Below are positions 8,825-17,876 of a stretch of DNA of 64,000 bases, piece after piece. The DNA lies in contig CAVTSA010000017.1 in assembly GCA_963737225.1 (NCBI GenBank), forward strand, positions 372,001 through 436,000, written 5' to 3'. The first letter of the stretch is position 1. The number at the start of each line of letters is the position of its first letter. Source of the stretch: CAVTSA01 sp963737225 (GTDB lineage: Bacteria; Chloroflexota; Dormibacteria; Dormibacterales; Dormibacteraceae). Position numbers and translations under genes: made by a program. The notes beneath the pieces were generated by a model. The model had not been told where the DNA came from. It saw only the letters and a list, made by a program, of their open reading frames with translations, and did not search any database.

Positions 8825-8886
8825 GCCGTTTGCTAGCAGGTGGGCCCTAAACGCGAGGTGTTAAGCCCGATCCGCTAGCAAACGGC
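8825..8886. terminator. 13-bp perfect inverted repeat between convergent genes
   Basis: GCCGTTTGCTAGC at 8825-8837 is repeated as its exact reverse complement at 8874-8886, with a 36-nt spacer. It fills the gap between htrA (+) and the DUF2342 gene (-) and could serve as a bidirectional terminator. The spacer is long and no T-tract follows, so a mobile-element relic is an alternative. Confidence 0.4.
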
Positions 8887-8895
8887 GATTGCGCC

Positions 8896-10017
8896 TCAGG
8901 CGGTGACGAGCCGGGGCCTGACGCCGACCACGCGCCGGTACCACCGCTCCGGGTCGCGCAGCTCGTTCGGGCGCGGCAGGTTGTCCGGCCCCGACCACGC
9001 GATGTTCAACGTGTCCATGCCGTACAGCTCCAGGATCCGCTCGCAGAACGCCTGGCCGACCCGGTACTGCTGCAGCTTGACCTCGAGCCCGGTGAACCGC
9101 CAGACCACGAGGTCGATCAGGCTCCGCGAGCCCGATCGCTCGTCGTAGGCCTTCTCGAGCTGATCGAAGGTGGGCAGGACGCGCCGGCCGACGAGGTTCA
9201 TCAGCAGATTGCCGTAGCCCTCCACCAGCGTCATCGTCGCCTGCACCTGCCGGATCGCCGCCCACTGGTCGGGGGCGCCGACAGTGAGACGGAGCAGCCG
9301 ATCCAGCGTCATCGGAGCGCCGTCGCGGCCGCCGACCGAGCCGAGCAGGTTCTCGAGCGCCTGATTCAGGTGGTCCCGCAGCCAGGGGTGCGCCGCGAAC
9401 TGCCACGCGTGGGTGAGCTCGTGGAGGATCAGCCAGCGTCGCAGGTCTCCCCCGTCGACCCCAGCCCTGGCCTGCCAGGCGGCGACGTTCTGCTCCACCA
9501 GGTAGAGCGACTCGGTGCCCGGCGCGGCGGCCCGCGTCGTGCCGAGCTGGGGATCGAACTGGCCCAGCACCCGCCTTGCCAGAAGATCGAGCAGGAAGGC
9601 CAGGTAGCGGTCGATGCCGGCCTTGCCGGCGTCGGTGAGGCGGGTCCGCGGCATCCGGTTGGCCCTCAGCAGCGGGTCGACCATGGACCGCATGCTGGCC
9701 ACGTTGCGCTCCAGCCACTGGAGGCGGTCCAGCGCTTCGAAACGGGCCAGCGTCCTGCCTTCGGGCAGACCACCGACGGCCTCCAGCAGCGGGGGCGTGA
9801 CCTCCGCCGCGAGACGGTTCAGCTCTTCGCCCGCGCGAGCGAGATCGGCGGGTGGGAGGCGCTCGGCTCCGAGGCGGATCCGGGCGAGGTCACTGACTTC
9901 AGTCCAGTCCAGGAGCTCGGTCTCGCCACCCAGCGGGCGGTTCAGCTCGGCGAGCGCCACCGCGGCCGCACCGATCGCGGCTCCCGCGAGGACCCCCTGG
10001 ACGATCCGACTTGTCAT
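8896..10017 (-). CDS. Zinc-dependent metalloprotease, DUF2342 / F420-biosynthesis-associated family
   Basis: 373-residue protein of the DUF2342 family often labelled coenzyme F420 biosynthesis-associated. It has a zincin motif HELTH (His199-Glu200 and His203) in ILHELTHAWQFAAHPWLRDH, with a hydrophobic N-terminus (VLAGAAIGAAAVALAEL, about residues 9-25) that could anchor or export it. Further conserved blocks are FDPQLG and VEGYGNLLMNLVGR. It starts at ATG 10017. The family occurs mainly in F420-making actinobacteria and chloroflexi. Its substrate is not known. Confidence 0.85.
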   Translation of the reverse strand: MTSRIVQGVLAGAAIGAAAVALAELNRPLGGETELLDWTEVSDLARIRLGAERLPPADLARAGEELNRLAAEVTPPLLEAVGGLPEGRTLARFEALDRLQWLERNVASMRSMVDPLLRANRMPRTRLTDAGKAGIDRYLAFLLDLLARRVLGQFDPQLGTTRAAAPGTESLYLVEQNVAAWQARAGVDGGDLRRWLILHELTHAWQFAAHPWLRDHLNQALENLLGSVGGRDGAPMTLDRLLRLTVGAPDQWAAIRQVQATMTLVEGYGNLLMNLVGRRVLPTFDQLEKAYDERSGSRSLIDLVVWRFTGLEVKLQQYRVGQAFCERILELYGMDTLNIAWSGPDNLPRPNELRDPERWYRRVVGVRPRLVTA

Positions 10018-10071
10018 CCCGTCATCATCGTCGGTCGGCGACGGGCTCCGCCGTGTCCGAGGGCGATGACG

Positions 10072-12642
10072 TCAGCCGTTGTTCTTGGGAGTCGGAGTCG
10101 GAGCCGGGGTCGGCGTCGCGCCGGGCTTGGCGGGAGTCGGGGAGGACTTGCCGATGGTCAGCCCGGCGCCGGTCGCCGGCGTCGGCGTGGTCGGCCCGGT
10201 GCCGGCCAGGTAGTAGTTCGGCAGGCCCAGCGAGTTGGTGCCGCTCTGGGTGATCCCGGTCGAGGGCTCGGTGTACCACTGGCTGGGGGAGATCTTCATC
10301 GCCGCCAGGGAGGTGTCCATGAACGACTTCCAGGCCGGTGCGGCGATCAGCACCGCGTCGACGCCGTTGGTGCCGACGTTCTCGTTGAGGTTCCCGAACC
10401 AGAACGCCGAGGCCAGGACCGGGTCCCAGCCGACGGTCCAGGAGTCGGTCCAGTTCTCGGCGGTGCCGGTCTTGGCGGCGGCCGGCCAGCCGTTCAGGAC
10501 CAGGTTCGCGGTGGTCGACCCGAAGCCGAGCTCCTTGTACTGCGGCGTGGAGAGGATGGTGGTGGCGAGCCACGCCAGCTGAGGCGAGATGACCTGCTTG
10601 CCGGTCGCCGCCGGGTTCCACTGGTACAGGGTCAGGCCGTCCGCGTTGGTCAGCTTCTCGATCGAGGTCGCGGGGTGGAGCACCCCCCCGTCGGCCTCCA
10701 CCTGTGCCGCCTGCGCCATGTCGACCGTGGTCTCGTCATAGCCACCGACCGTCAGCGAGGGACCGAAGGTGTCCGGGGCCCGGTCGGTGTCGAAGAACGG
10801 GCTGTAGAGGTCCTGGTACATGTTCGCGCCGTTGCAGGTCGGCCATCCCGGGGTGGTGCCGGTCTCCGACCCGTTGCAGCTGCTGTCCCAGACGTTGAGC
10901 CCCATGTTGCGGGCCATGTTCACGACCGACCCGGTGCCCCCGGGCTGCGAGAGCTCGGTCCACACCGCGGGAATGTTCTCCGAGCTGGCCCAGCACTGGG
11001 CGAGGAAGCAGGACGGGTAGGAGCCGGTCTCGTAGTTCGTGAGGTGCCAGGTCGGCTCGGGCGCGTAGGACGCGGGTCCGTCCGGGACCGGCGTCGACAT
11101 GGTGAGCGCCTTGCTGTTGAGCGCGGAGGTGTAGTTGAGGATCTTGAAGGAGGAGCCGGGGTGGCGGGGCTGCAGGGCGAAGTTGACCTCGCCGTCGTAC
11201 TTCTGGGGATCGTCGGGATAGGCGGTGCCGACCATGGCCAGGATCCCGCCCGTGTTCGGGTCGAGCACGGTCGCCGCGCCCTGCTGGATGGTGAGACCGG
11301 CGGCGGCGATCGCCTCGGTGGTCACCGCGTTCTGCGCCACGCTCTGGATGCCCGGGTTGTAGGGGGTGTACACGCGGTATCCACCGTCCTGGATCTGCGC
11401 CCGCGACAGATTGAACTCGTTCTCCATCTGGTTGACGACGTAGTTCACGTAGTCCGGATTCTCGAAGAAGGTCGGGCCCTCGGTCTGATAGGTCAGAGGC
11501 TCGGCGTACGCGGCCGCGGCCTCCTTCTTGGTGATCATCCGCTGTTTGACCATCGCGTTCAGCACCTGCTGCTGCCGGTACTTGGCGCTGCTCGCGTTGA
11601 CGATCGGGCTGTACAGGTTGGGGTTGCGGGGGATGCCGGCGAGCATGCTGGCCTGAGCCAGGTCGAGCTGATCCGTGTTGAGCCGGAAGTAGTTGATCGA
11701 GGCGGCCTCGGTGCCGGTCGCGTTGTTGCCGTAGCTGACCCCGTTCAGGTACATCGCCAGGATGTCCTTCTTGCTGTAGGCGTGCTCGATCTGGATCGCG
11801 AGGATGATGTTCTTGATCTTCAGAGACGGCGTGCCGTCATACCCGTTCTGGAGCTCGAGCTTGGCCAGCTGCTGCGTGATCGTCGATGCACCCTGCGCCG
11901 TCGAGTTGGACTCGAAGTCGGCGAGCCCGGCGCGCACGATGCCGGCCGGGTCGAAGCCGGGCTGCGAGTAGAAGCCCGAGTCCTCGATGGCGACCGTGGC
12001 CTCCGGCACGTAGGTGCCCATCTGGCTCAGCGGCTGCTGGTAGTGCGCCGAGTAGTTGGTGGGCCGGATGTCGGCCATCAGCCCCCCGGTTGCATCGTAG
12101 ATCTCGGTGTCGGCGGCCAGCGGCTTCTCGGTCAGCACGTGGGCGTTGGGCAGGTTGGAGGCGTAGGTCACGTAGCCCTGGGTGCTGCCCAGGAACGCCG
12201 CCACCGCGATGATGGCGACCAGCGCGACCTTGGCCAGCTGCGGCGCCCATCTGCGCGCGCCGGTGGGGCCCAGGTCCCCGCCTTTTCGAGTGGAGCGGCG
12301 GCGAACGCCCTTGTAGGCGCTCGCCCGGAGGCGGCGGCCCCGGGCGTCGCGCAGGACGTGTCCGCTCGGCCGGGAGGACCGCGCCGCGCGCACCTGGTGC
12401 TCGACGCTCGCTCCCGCCCGCCTGAATACCTCCGCGGCGTCAGCGGCGCGCGCCCCCCCAGAGGAGGAGCGCGCGGCGGCGCGGGCGCTGCGGCGCTGGT
12501 GGACCCGATTCCCGACCTCGCCGAGCCGAGCGCTCAGCGACTCGAGCGCGGTGACCACGGCGACCAGCGCACGGTCCGCCCAGGAAAGCGACGGCTGCGT
12601 CGCAAACCACTTTCGAAGCCGTTGGATCAGTGCTGTGTTCAT
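10072..12642 (-). CDS. Bifunctional penicillin-binding protein (GT51 + transpeptidase), PonA-like
   Basis: 856-residue class A PBP. It has an unusually long basic cytoplasmic N-terminus (about residues 1-132, rich in Arg/Ser), a membrane segment at about 136-152, and a GT51 domain with Glu220 in AIEDSGFYSQ and QGASTITQQLAK at about 250. The transpeptidase domain has Ser497-x-x-Lys500 (PGSSFK), Ser554-Glu-Asn556 and Lys724-Thr-Gly. The C-terminus is a TPTPAPTPTP-type Pro/Thr tail, as in actinobacterial PBPs. It polymerises and cross-links peptidoglycan at the outer face of the membrane. Starts at ATG 12642; upstream of the DUF2342 gene with a 54-bp gap. Confidence 0.92.
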   Translation of the reverse strand: MNTALIQRLRKWFATQPSLSWADRALVAVVTALESLSARLGEVGNRVHQRRSARAAARSSSGGARAADAAEVFRRAGASVEHQVRAARSSRPSGHVLRDARGRRLRASAYKGVRRRSTRKGGDLGPTGARRWAPQLAKVALVAIIAVAAFLGSTQGYVTYASNLPNAHVLTEKPLAADTEIYDATGGLMADIRPTNYSAHYQQPLSQMGTYVPEATVAIEDSGFYSQPGFDPAGIVRAGLADFESNSTAQGASTITQQLAKLELQNGYDGTPSLKIKNIILAIQIEHAYSKKDILAMYLNGVSYGNNATGTEAASINYFRLNTDQLDLAQASMLAGIPRNPNLYSPIVNASSAKYRQQQVLNAMVKQRMITKKEAAAAYAEPLTYQTEGPTFFENPDYVNYVVNQMENEFNLSRAQIQDGGYRVYTPYNPGIQSVAQNAVTTEAIAAAGLTIQQGAATVLDPNTGGILAMVGTAYPDDPQKYDGEVNFALQPRHPGSSFKILNYTSALNSKALTMSTPVPDGPASYAPEPTWHLTNYETGSYPSCFLAQCWASSENIPAVWTELSQPGGTGSVVNMARNMGLNVWDSSCNGSETGTTPGWPTCNGANMYQDLYSPFFDTDRAPDTFGPSLTVGGYDETTVDMAQAAQVEADGGVLHPATSIEKLTNADGLTLYQWNPAATGKQVISPQLAWLATTILSTPQYKELGFGSTTANLVLNGWPAAAKTGTAENWTDSWTVGWDPVLASAFWFGNLNENVGTNGVDAVLIAAPAWKSFMDTSLAAMKISPSQWYTEPSTGITQSGTNSLGLPNYYLAGTGPTTPTPATGAGLTIGKSSPTPAKPGATPTPAPTPTPKNNG

Positions 12643-12768
12643 AAGTCAGCGCATGACGGAGCACGAGCCTTCGTGCCCCCAGGTAAAACGACCGGAACCG
12701 CGTAAACGGTACGGATTCGAACCCGCCGCTTGCAGGCCGGAACGTGCGAGCGCGTCCCCCGACGAACC

Positions 12769-14283
12769 TCAGACGATCTCGCTTCCCGTGCGCGGGGCGA
12801 GGTCGCGCACGTCCTGCACCTGGTCCACCAGCCAGCGGCCGATGTCGTGCGAGGCGATCACCCGGCCGATCGCCTGCCGGCGCTGCTCCCGCTCCGACGC
12901 GGGTGCCGTCAGCGCGGCCTGGAGCGCCTCCGCCGTGGCATCGACGTCGAACGGATTGACCGGGAACGCGAACTCGCCGAGCTCCTCGAACGCGCCCGCG
13001 TTCTCCGAGAGGACGAGCGCCCCCGCCCGCTCGTTGATCGCCATCCCCTCCTTCGCCACCAGGTTCATCCCGTCGTAGATCGGGTTCACGAGCAGCACGT
13101 CGAAGTCGCGGTAGAGCGCGAGCGCACGGGGAAAGTTCTCCTCCAGCTCCAGGCGGATCGGCTGCCAGCTCTCGGTCCCGAGCTCCCCGTTGATGCGTGC
13201 CGCGGTGCGCCGGATCTCCTCCAGGTAGTCCCGATACACCCTCACGTCCTGGCGGGAGGGTTGGAGGAACGCGTGGAACTGCACCTGCTCGATCCAGTCC
13301 CGGTGCGAGCGCAGGAGCCGCTCGTAGGCGAGGAACCCGCGCACGATGTTCTTCGAGGGATCGGTGCGGTCGACCCGCGCGACCCGGCGCGGTGGCCGCT
13401 CGGCGCGTAGCTCCTCCAGCTCGCGCTCGACGGCGGGCGCCGCGGCCTGCTGGGCGAGCCCCGAGAGGTCCACCGAGATCGGGTAGTGGCGCACCCAGAC
13501 CGCGCGTCCGTCGTGCAGCACGACCCGGTCCCGGTGGTCGACCCGCAGGCCGAGCAGCTCCTCGCAGCTGAGCAGGAAGTTGCGCACGTCGACGCTGGTC
13601 TGAAAGCCGATCACGTCGTTGGCGAGCAGCCCGTCCAGGATCGCGTGACGCATCGCACGCGGGATCACCTTCCAGTAGTTGGGCGTGGGCCAGGGGATGT
13701 GGATGAACTGCTGCAGCGTGGCCTCGGGGAGGGCCTCGCGGATGGTCCGAGGCGCCAGGTAGAGTTGGTAGTCCTGGGTCAGCACCAGCGGCGGCCGCTC
13801 GAGCTCTCGGGCCACCTCGATCACCCGGTCCGCCATCAGCCGGTTCACCCGACGGTAGCCGTCGTGCCAGGCCGCCCAGGTCTGCTCGGTGATGACCGGC
13901 TCGTAGGGCAGGTTCCAGAGGTAGTGCTGGACGAACCAGAGCAGCGGGTTCGAGATCACCGAGTAGTACCCGTGGTAGGCGTCCGGCTCGGGTACCGCGT
14001 AGTGGATCCGCATCGGCTCGAGGCGTCCCGGGACCTCCACCGGCCGGCCCGATGCTCCGCGCTCCCGCTCCGCATCCGTGCGCGCGCAGCAGACCCAGTC
14101 GGCGCCGGTCGCGTCGGCCACCGTAAGCAGAGCCGTCACCAGCCCGCCGGACCCCTTGCGCATGGTTCCGCGGGGACCGGCCTCGTACGGCGCGCGGTTG
14201 GACACGACCACCGGCGACCAGGCCGCCAGCGCCCTCGCAGCGAACTCGCGGATCGATTCCGACTCGGACGGATCACCCGTCAT
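12769..14283 (-). CDS. otsA: GT20 family glycosyltransferase (trehalose-6-phosphate synthase-like)
   Basis: 504-residue GT-B enzyme related to OtsA, which joins UDP/GDP-glucose to glucose-6-phosphate. Catalytic positions of E. coli OtsA have equivalents: Asp171 in TQDYQL (usually HDYHL), His195 in FIHIPWPTP, the Arg/Lys pair in ARVDRTDPSKNI, and the Asp/Glu of YDGMNLVAKE. The second His of HDYHL is Gln here. No fused OtsB phosphatase domain and no neighbouring otsB. Because GT20 also contains glucosylglycerol-phosphate synthases, the product is not certain. ATG 14283; divergent from the gene at 14405. Confidence 0.75.
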   Translation of the reverse strand: MTGDPSESESIREFAARALAAWSPVVVSNRAPYEAGPRGTMRKGSGGLVTALLTVADATGADWVCCARTDAERERGASGRPVEVPGRLEPMRIHYAVPEPDAYHGYYSVISNPLLWFVQHYLWNLPYEPVITEQTWAAWHDGYRRVNRLMADRVIEVARELERPPLVLTQDYQLYLAPRTIREALPEATLQQFIHIPWPTPNYWKVIPRAMRHAILDGLLANDVIGFQTSVDVRNFLLSCEELLGLRVDHRDRVVLHDGRAVWVRHYPISVDLSGLAQQAAAPAVERELEELRAERPPRRVARVDRTDPSKNIVRGFLAYERLLRSHRDWIEQVQFHAFLQPSRQDVRVYRDYLEEIRRTAARINGELGTESWQPIRLELEENFPRALALYRDFDVLLVNPIYDGMNLVAKEGMAINERAGALVLSENAGAFEELGEFAFPVNPFDVDATAEALQAALTAPASEREQRRQAIGRVIASHDIGRWLVDQVQDVRDLAPRTGSEIV

Positions 14284-14305
14284 CGAAGCCGATCCGAATG
14301 AGATG

Positions 14306-14334
14306 TTGACAGAATCTTGACATCACCTTACCTT
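14306..14334 (+). promoter_or_regulatory. Putative sigma70-type promoter
   Basis: A perfect TTGACA at 14306-14311 with 17 bp to TACCTT at 14329-14334 (matches three of six -10 positions). A second TTGACA at 14317-14322 forms an 11-bp-spaced direct repeat, which could instead be an operator. It lies between the divergent GT20 gene and the + strand gene at 14405. Confidence 0.35.
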
Positions 14335-14404
14335 GCCCCTGACGAATCATCCGCGGGGGGAGCGGGACACCCGTCCCCCGTCACCGGCAGGGAGTACGGA
14401 CGGC

Positions 14405-14728
14405 GTGATCTCAGAAGCCCTCGATCAGATCTTGAAGCTCGAAGCGACCGAGCAGGCGCGCCAGCGCAAACTGGCACAGGAGCGGGAGCTCCATCAGCAA
14501 CTGGACCGCTGGCTTGCCCAGATCGAGGACATGCTGGAGGACGATCGCCGCACCATCCCGGAGTCGCTGTACCGCGAGCTGGCGGCGTTCCTGCGGCAGC
14601 ACGCGCCGGCTCTGCACAAGACGCTGGTGCGCTCGAAGACGCGGGAGGCGTCGCAGGTGCTCGACATCGTCTTCGACGCCCAGGAGGTGTTGAAGTGCCC
14701 GGCGAGGGTCCGCCCGACCCGACCATGA
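14405..14728 (+). CDS. Coiled-coil hypothetical protein
   Basis: Unrecognised 107-residue protein made almost wholly of charged helix: KLEATEQARQRKLAQERELH, then LDRWLAQIEDMLEDDRRTIP, ending in a Pro/Arg tail. The N-terminal 60 residues have heptad-like hydrophobic spacing, so a coiled coil is likely. Starts at GTG 14405 with GGGAG upstream; an in-frame TTG at 14333 is possible but lies on the putative -10. Codon use matches its neighbours. It precedes the MinD-like ATPase by about 110 bp and could form a unit with it, but no function is proposed. Confidence 0.5.
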   Translation: MISEALDQILKLEATEQARQRKLAQERELHQQLDRWLAQIEDMLEDDRRTIPESLYRELAAFLRQHAPALHKTLVRSKTREASQVLDIVFDAQEVLKCPARVRPTRP

Positions 14729-14839
14729 TCCGCCTTCTGTCCGTCTGAGGGCGGTCCCGGCATCTTCCCCTGGGGCGCCCGGACAGTTATGCTCTGGTGA
14801 GCGTGGGCCGGCGTGTCCGGTGCCGGCTGAGGAGGACGC

Positions 14840-16301
14840 ATGGCGAACGATCCGTCACGGCAGGCGATGGCAGCCCCGCCGCAGCTCTCAGAGGACGGGA
14901 GGTGGTGGTGGGACGGGTACCAGTGGGTGCTCGCGCCCCAAGCCCAGCCGCCGGCCCCGTCCCAAGCCCTGCCTCCGACCGCGGCCTACGACCAGTGGCG
15001 CGACGCGCGGCAGGTTCCGGAGGCGGCCGACGCGGACACGCCGACTCCGCCCGACGCTCGGCTCGACGCTCCCGCCTGGGGTGAACCGCGCCCCGGGGAG
15101 CAGTCGGAGCCGGGCGGCGGGCGCCCCGGACTGGCAGCAGGCGTCCGCCGCGGCGCAGCGCGCGACCCCCCCGCAACCGCCCTCCCCCGAGGGTGCGCCG
15201 GGCCCGGTGGAGGCGAGCCCAGACACCACCTGGACGCTTGGGCCGGGCCCCGGTGCGGGAGCCTTCCCCACTCCTCCGCAGCAGCCGGAGGTGCGCCCGG
15301 CGGCACCCGCGGCGCCGGCACGCACCTCGCCCGAACGCATCGACACCTCCTCCCTGGTCAAGGCGAGGGCGCCCGCGCCCAACCGTGGCTTCCGGAGGGT
15401 CGTCTACCGAGCCACCGGCATCAACCTGGGTGCCGGGTCGCGAGAACGGGAGCACGACCGCCTGCTGGAGCAGGCACGAACACCGGTGATCGACCCTCCC
15501 GAGCGGATCGCCTTCGCCTCCGCCAAGGGTGGCGTCGGGAAGAGCACCACCACGCTGCTCACGACCAGCGAGCTGGGGCTGATCCGCCACGACCGCATCC
15601 TCGCGGTGGAGTGCAACCCTCATCACGGCACGTTTCGGAGCCGGGTCCGCAACTTTCACAACCGATCGGTGCGCGACCTGCTGGACGCGCTCAACCAGCT
15701 GCATCGCGACGAGGACCTGACCTACCCGATGCTCCACCGTTACACCACGCTGATCGACGAGGCGCGGCTGGAGACCCTGACCGCGCCGCATGACCCCACG
15801 ATCTCGCAGGCGCTCGGGGAGGAGGACTACCGGCGCGTCTTCAACGTGCTCTATCGCTACTACGACCTGATCTCGCTCGACCTCGGCACCGGCCTGCTCG
15901 ACTCAGGGACCCACTACATCCTGTCCCGGGTCTGCGATCAGGTGGTGGTGGTGGTCGAGTCGGCGGTCGACGGCGCCGACCTCGGGCTCCACACCCTGAG
16001 GTTCCTGACCGCCCGCCGGGGAGCGGACTGGGTTCGCGAGCGCGCGCTGGTCGTCATCAACCAGGTGCGCAAGGACAGCCTGGTCAACGTGCAAGAGATG
16101 GAGAAGATGTTCGGCGAGATCGCTCGCCGCTGTCTCACCGTGCGCTGGGACCGGCACCTGGAAGCCGGCGGCATCTTCGTCTGGGACGAGATCGGGGCCG
16201 GGACGCGAGAGGATTTCCTGGCGCTGGCGGCGGAGCTGGCGGGAGGCTTCCGGCTCGGCGCCGCGCCCGACACCGACCGGCCGGGGCACGCGCCCCGCTG
16301 A
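14840..16301 (+). CDS. MinD/ParA-like P-loop ATPase with Trp/Pro-rich N-terminus (apparent frameshift)
   Basis: The N-terminus MANDPSRQAMAAPP starts at ATG 14840 behind GAGGAGG and carries SEDGRWWWDGYQWV, a motif seen at the head of many actinobacterial proteins. After a Pro/Ala-rich linker, coding shifts to another frame between about 15066 and 15132. It then continues with a deviant Walker A (ASAKGGVGKSTTT) and SLDLGTGLLDSG. Architecture (disordered Pro-rich head, SIMIBI ATPase) resembles EspI-type MinD proteins of mycobacteria, but no type VII secretion genes are near. The shift is a net +1 in a G/C-rich tract. It may be a sequencing indel or true inactivation. Confidence 0.75.
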
Positions 16302-16321
16302 CCTCGAGGGCACCTTCACGG

Positions 16322-16375
16322 TCCCGAGCGCCGGCAGCCGGGGCTCGGGACCGGAGGCCCCGAGTGCCGGCACTC
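16322..16375. repeat. Stem-loop plus REP-like palindrome after the MinD-like gene
   Basis: TCCCGAGC-CCGG and CCGG-GCTCGGGA at 16322-16350 form a near-perfect hairpin with a 3-nt loop, suitable as a terminator for the MinD-like gene. It is followed at 16362-16375 by GAGTGCCGGCACTC, identical to the palindrome at 4775-4788. The arrangement of two palindromes in tandem matches the earlier locus. Confidence 0.55.
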
Positions 16376-16403
16376 AGGTACGTAGATAAGGGAGGAAGGA
16401 GAG

Positions 16404-17765
16404 ATGGGGACGGTGGACACGGAGCGGCTGCGCTCGACGATCGCGGGCTTGATGGACCGGGCCCGGAGCGACCTGACCGAGCTGGTCGCATTCCGGTCGG
16501 TCGCCAACCCGGCAGTGGAGCCCAGAGAAGAGTGCCTGGGAGCCGCCGAGCGGGTCGCCGCCCTGCTGCGAGAGGTCGGGCTCGGCGACGCCGCGCTCTA
16601 CGACACCACCGACGGCTACCCCGCCGTGATCGCTCACGCACCCGCCCCACCTCCAACCCCCACCGTCCTCCTCTATGCCCACTACGACGTGCAGCCGGCG
16701 CTCTCGGAATCGCTGTGGGCGAGCCCCCCGTTCCGGCTCACCGAACGGGAGGGACGCTGGTACGGGCGCGGGGCCGCCGACGACAAGGGCAACCTGGTCG
16801 CGCACCTGACCGCGCTCCGCGCCATGGCCGGTGAGTTCCCGCTCGGCGTCACCGTCATCGTCGAGGGCACCGAGGAGCAGGGGTCGCCAGGACTCGAGGC
16901 GTTCGTTCGCGCGCATCCCGAGCTGCTGCGGGCGGACGCGATCGTCATCGCGGACGTCGGCAACATAGAGGTCGGGGTACCCACGCTGACGACGACCCTG
17001 CGCGGAGGGGCAGGCGTGGTCGTCGAGGTTCGGGCGCTGCGCTCCTCGCTGCACTCGGGCATGTTCGGCGGCGCCGCACCCGACGCTCTGGCGGCCCTGA
17101 TCGCGATCCTGGCGACTCTGCGCGACGCCGAGGGCAACACCACCATCCGCGGCCTGGCCGGGGACCGGGCGGTGTGGGAGGGCGCCCAGTACCCGGTGGA
17201 CCGGTTCCGAGTCGACGCGACCATGCTGACGGGGACGCGGGTGCTGGGCGGCGGCACCGTCGCCGACATGCTGTGGGCACGGCCGGCATTGACCGTGATC
17301 GGGATCGACTGCCCTGCGGTCGATGGTGCATCACCGACCATCCAGGCGACCGCGCGGGCCAAGCTCAACCTGCGAGTACCGCCCGGGATGGACGCCAAGG
17401 TGGCGCAGGACGCGCTGATGGCCCACCTGCGCGCGGTGGCGCCGTGGGGTGTCGAGGTCGCGATCGACCACCGCGAGCCCCACCCGCCGTTCCGGCTGCC
17501 CGCCGCTGGGCCGGCGACGGCGGCGCTCGAGTCCGCCCTCCGCGAGGCGTTCGGGAAGGAGGTGGTGCGGATCGGCGAAGGCGGGTCGATCCCGCTCGCG
17601 ACCACGCTGCACGAGACGTTCCCGGAGGCGGAGATCGCGCTGCTCGGGGTGGAGGACCCGCTGGCCGCCATGCACGCCCCGAACGAGAGCGTGGACCCGG
17701 GCGAGATCGAACGCATCGCCCTCGCCGAGGCGCTCTTCCTCACCCGCTACGCAACCTCGCGCTGA
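16404..17765 (+). CDS. M20 family dipeptidase/deacylase
   Basis: 453-residue M20 metallopeptidase. Zinc-site motifs: YAHYDVQPA (His, Asp), GRGAADDKGNL (bridging Asp), VEGTEEQGSPG (catalytic Glu pair) and the C-terminal AMHAPNE His. The insertion between the two halves gives the lid/dimerisation domain. ATG 16404 follows GGAGGAAGGAG. Related in type to the partial gene at 1-596 but clearly different in sequence. Likely cytoplasmic hydrolysis of dipeptides or N-acyl amino acids; the exact substrate is unknown. Confidence 0.87.
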   Translation: MGTVDTERLRSTIAGLMDRARSDLTELVAFRSVANPAVEPREECLGAAERVAALLREVGLGDAALYDTTDGYPAVIAHAPAPPPTPTVLLYAHYDVQPALSESLWASPPFRLTEREGRWYGRGAADDKGNLVAHLTALRAMAGEFPLGVTVIVEGTEEQGSPGLEAFVRAHPELLRADAIVIADVGNIEVGVPTLTTTLRGGAGVVVEVRALRSSLHSGMFGGAAPDALAALIAILATLRDAEGNTTIRGLAGDRAVWEGAQYPVDRFRVDATMLTGTRVLGGGTVADMLWARPALTVIGIDCPAVDGASPTIQATARAKLNLRVPPGMDAKVAQDALMAHLRAVAPWGVEVAIDHREPHPPFRLPAAGPATAALESALREAFGKEVVRIGEGGSIPLATTLHETFPEAEIALLGVEDPLAAMHAPNESVDPGEIERIALAEALFLTRYATSR

Positions 17766-17802
17766 CCTGTCCTGGGTCCCCCAACCTCATCGGGAGTGGG
17801 CT

Positions 17803-17869
17803 GTTGGTGCACCACTCGCCCACTTGCGCTGCTCGGAACAGGCAGTTGGTGCACCAATCGCCCTTTGCA
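17803..17869. repeat. 67-bp dispersed repeat with paired TTGGTGCACCAA palindromes (copy 1)
   Basis: Two palindromes (TTGGTGCACCA at 17804-17814 and TTGGTGCACCAA at 17846-17857) are separated by 31 bp, followed by TCGCCCTTTGCA. The same 67 bp occur in reverse orientation at 44405-44471 with three mismatches. Copy 1 lies between the 3' ends of the M20 gene and the convergent aldo/keto reductase. Confidence 0.85.
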
Positions 17870-17876
17870 CGATCCC

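Noticed and set aside
9370..12705. 1111-codon open frame on + strand
   Set aside because: It lies antisense to the DUF2342 and PBP genes, is rich in Arg, Gly and His, and has no recognisable domain; it is a high-GC shadow frame.
12715..12760. tRNA-like T-loop (GGTTCGAATCC on the - strand)
   Set aside because: The flanking bases do not form a T-stem beyond about two pairs, and no acceptor or anticodon arm can be folded around it.
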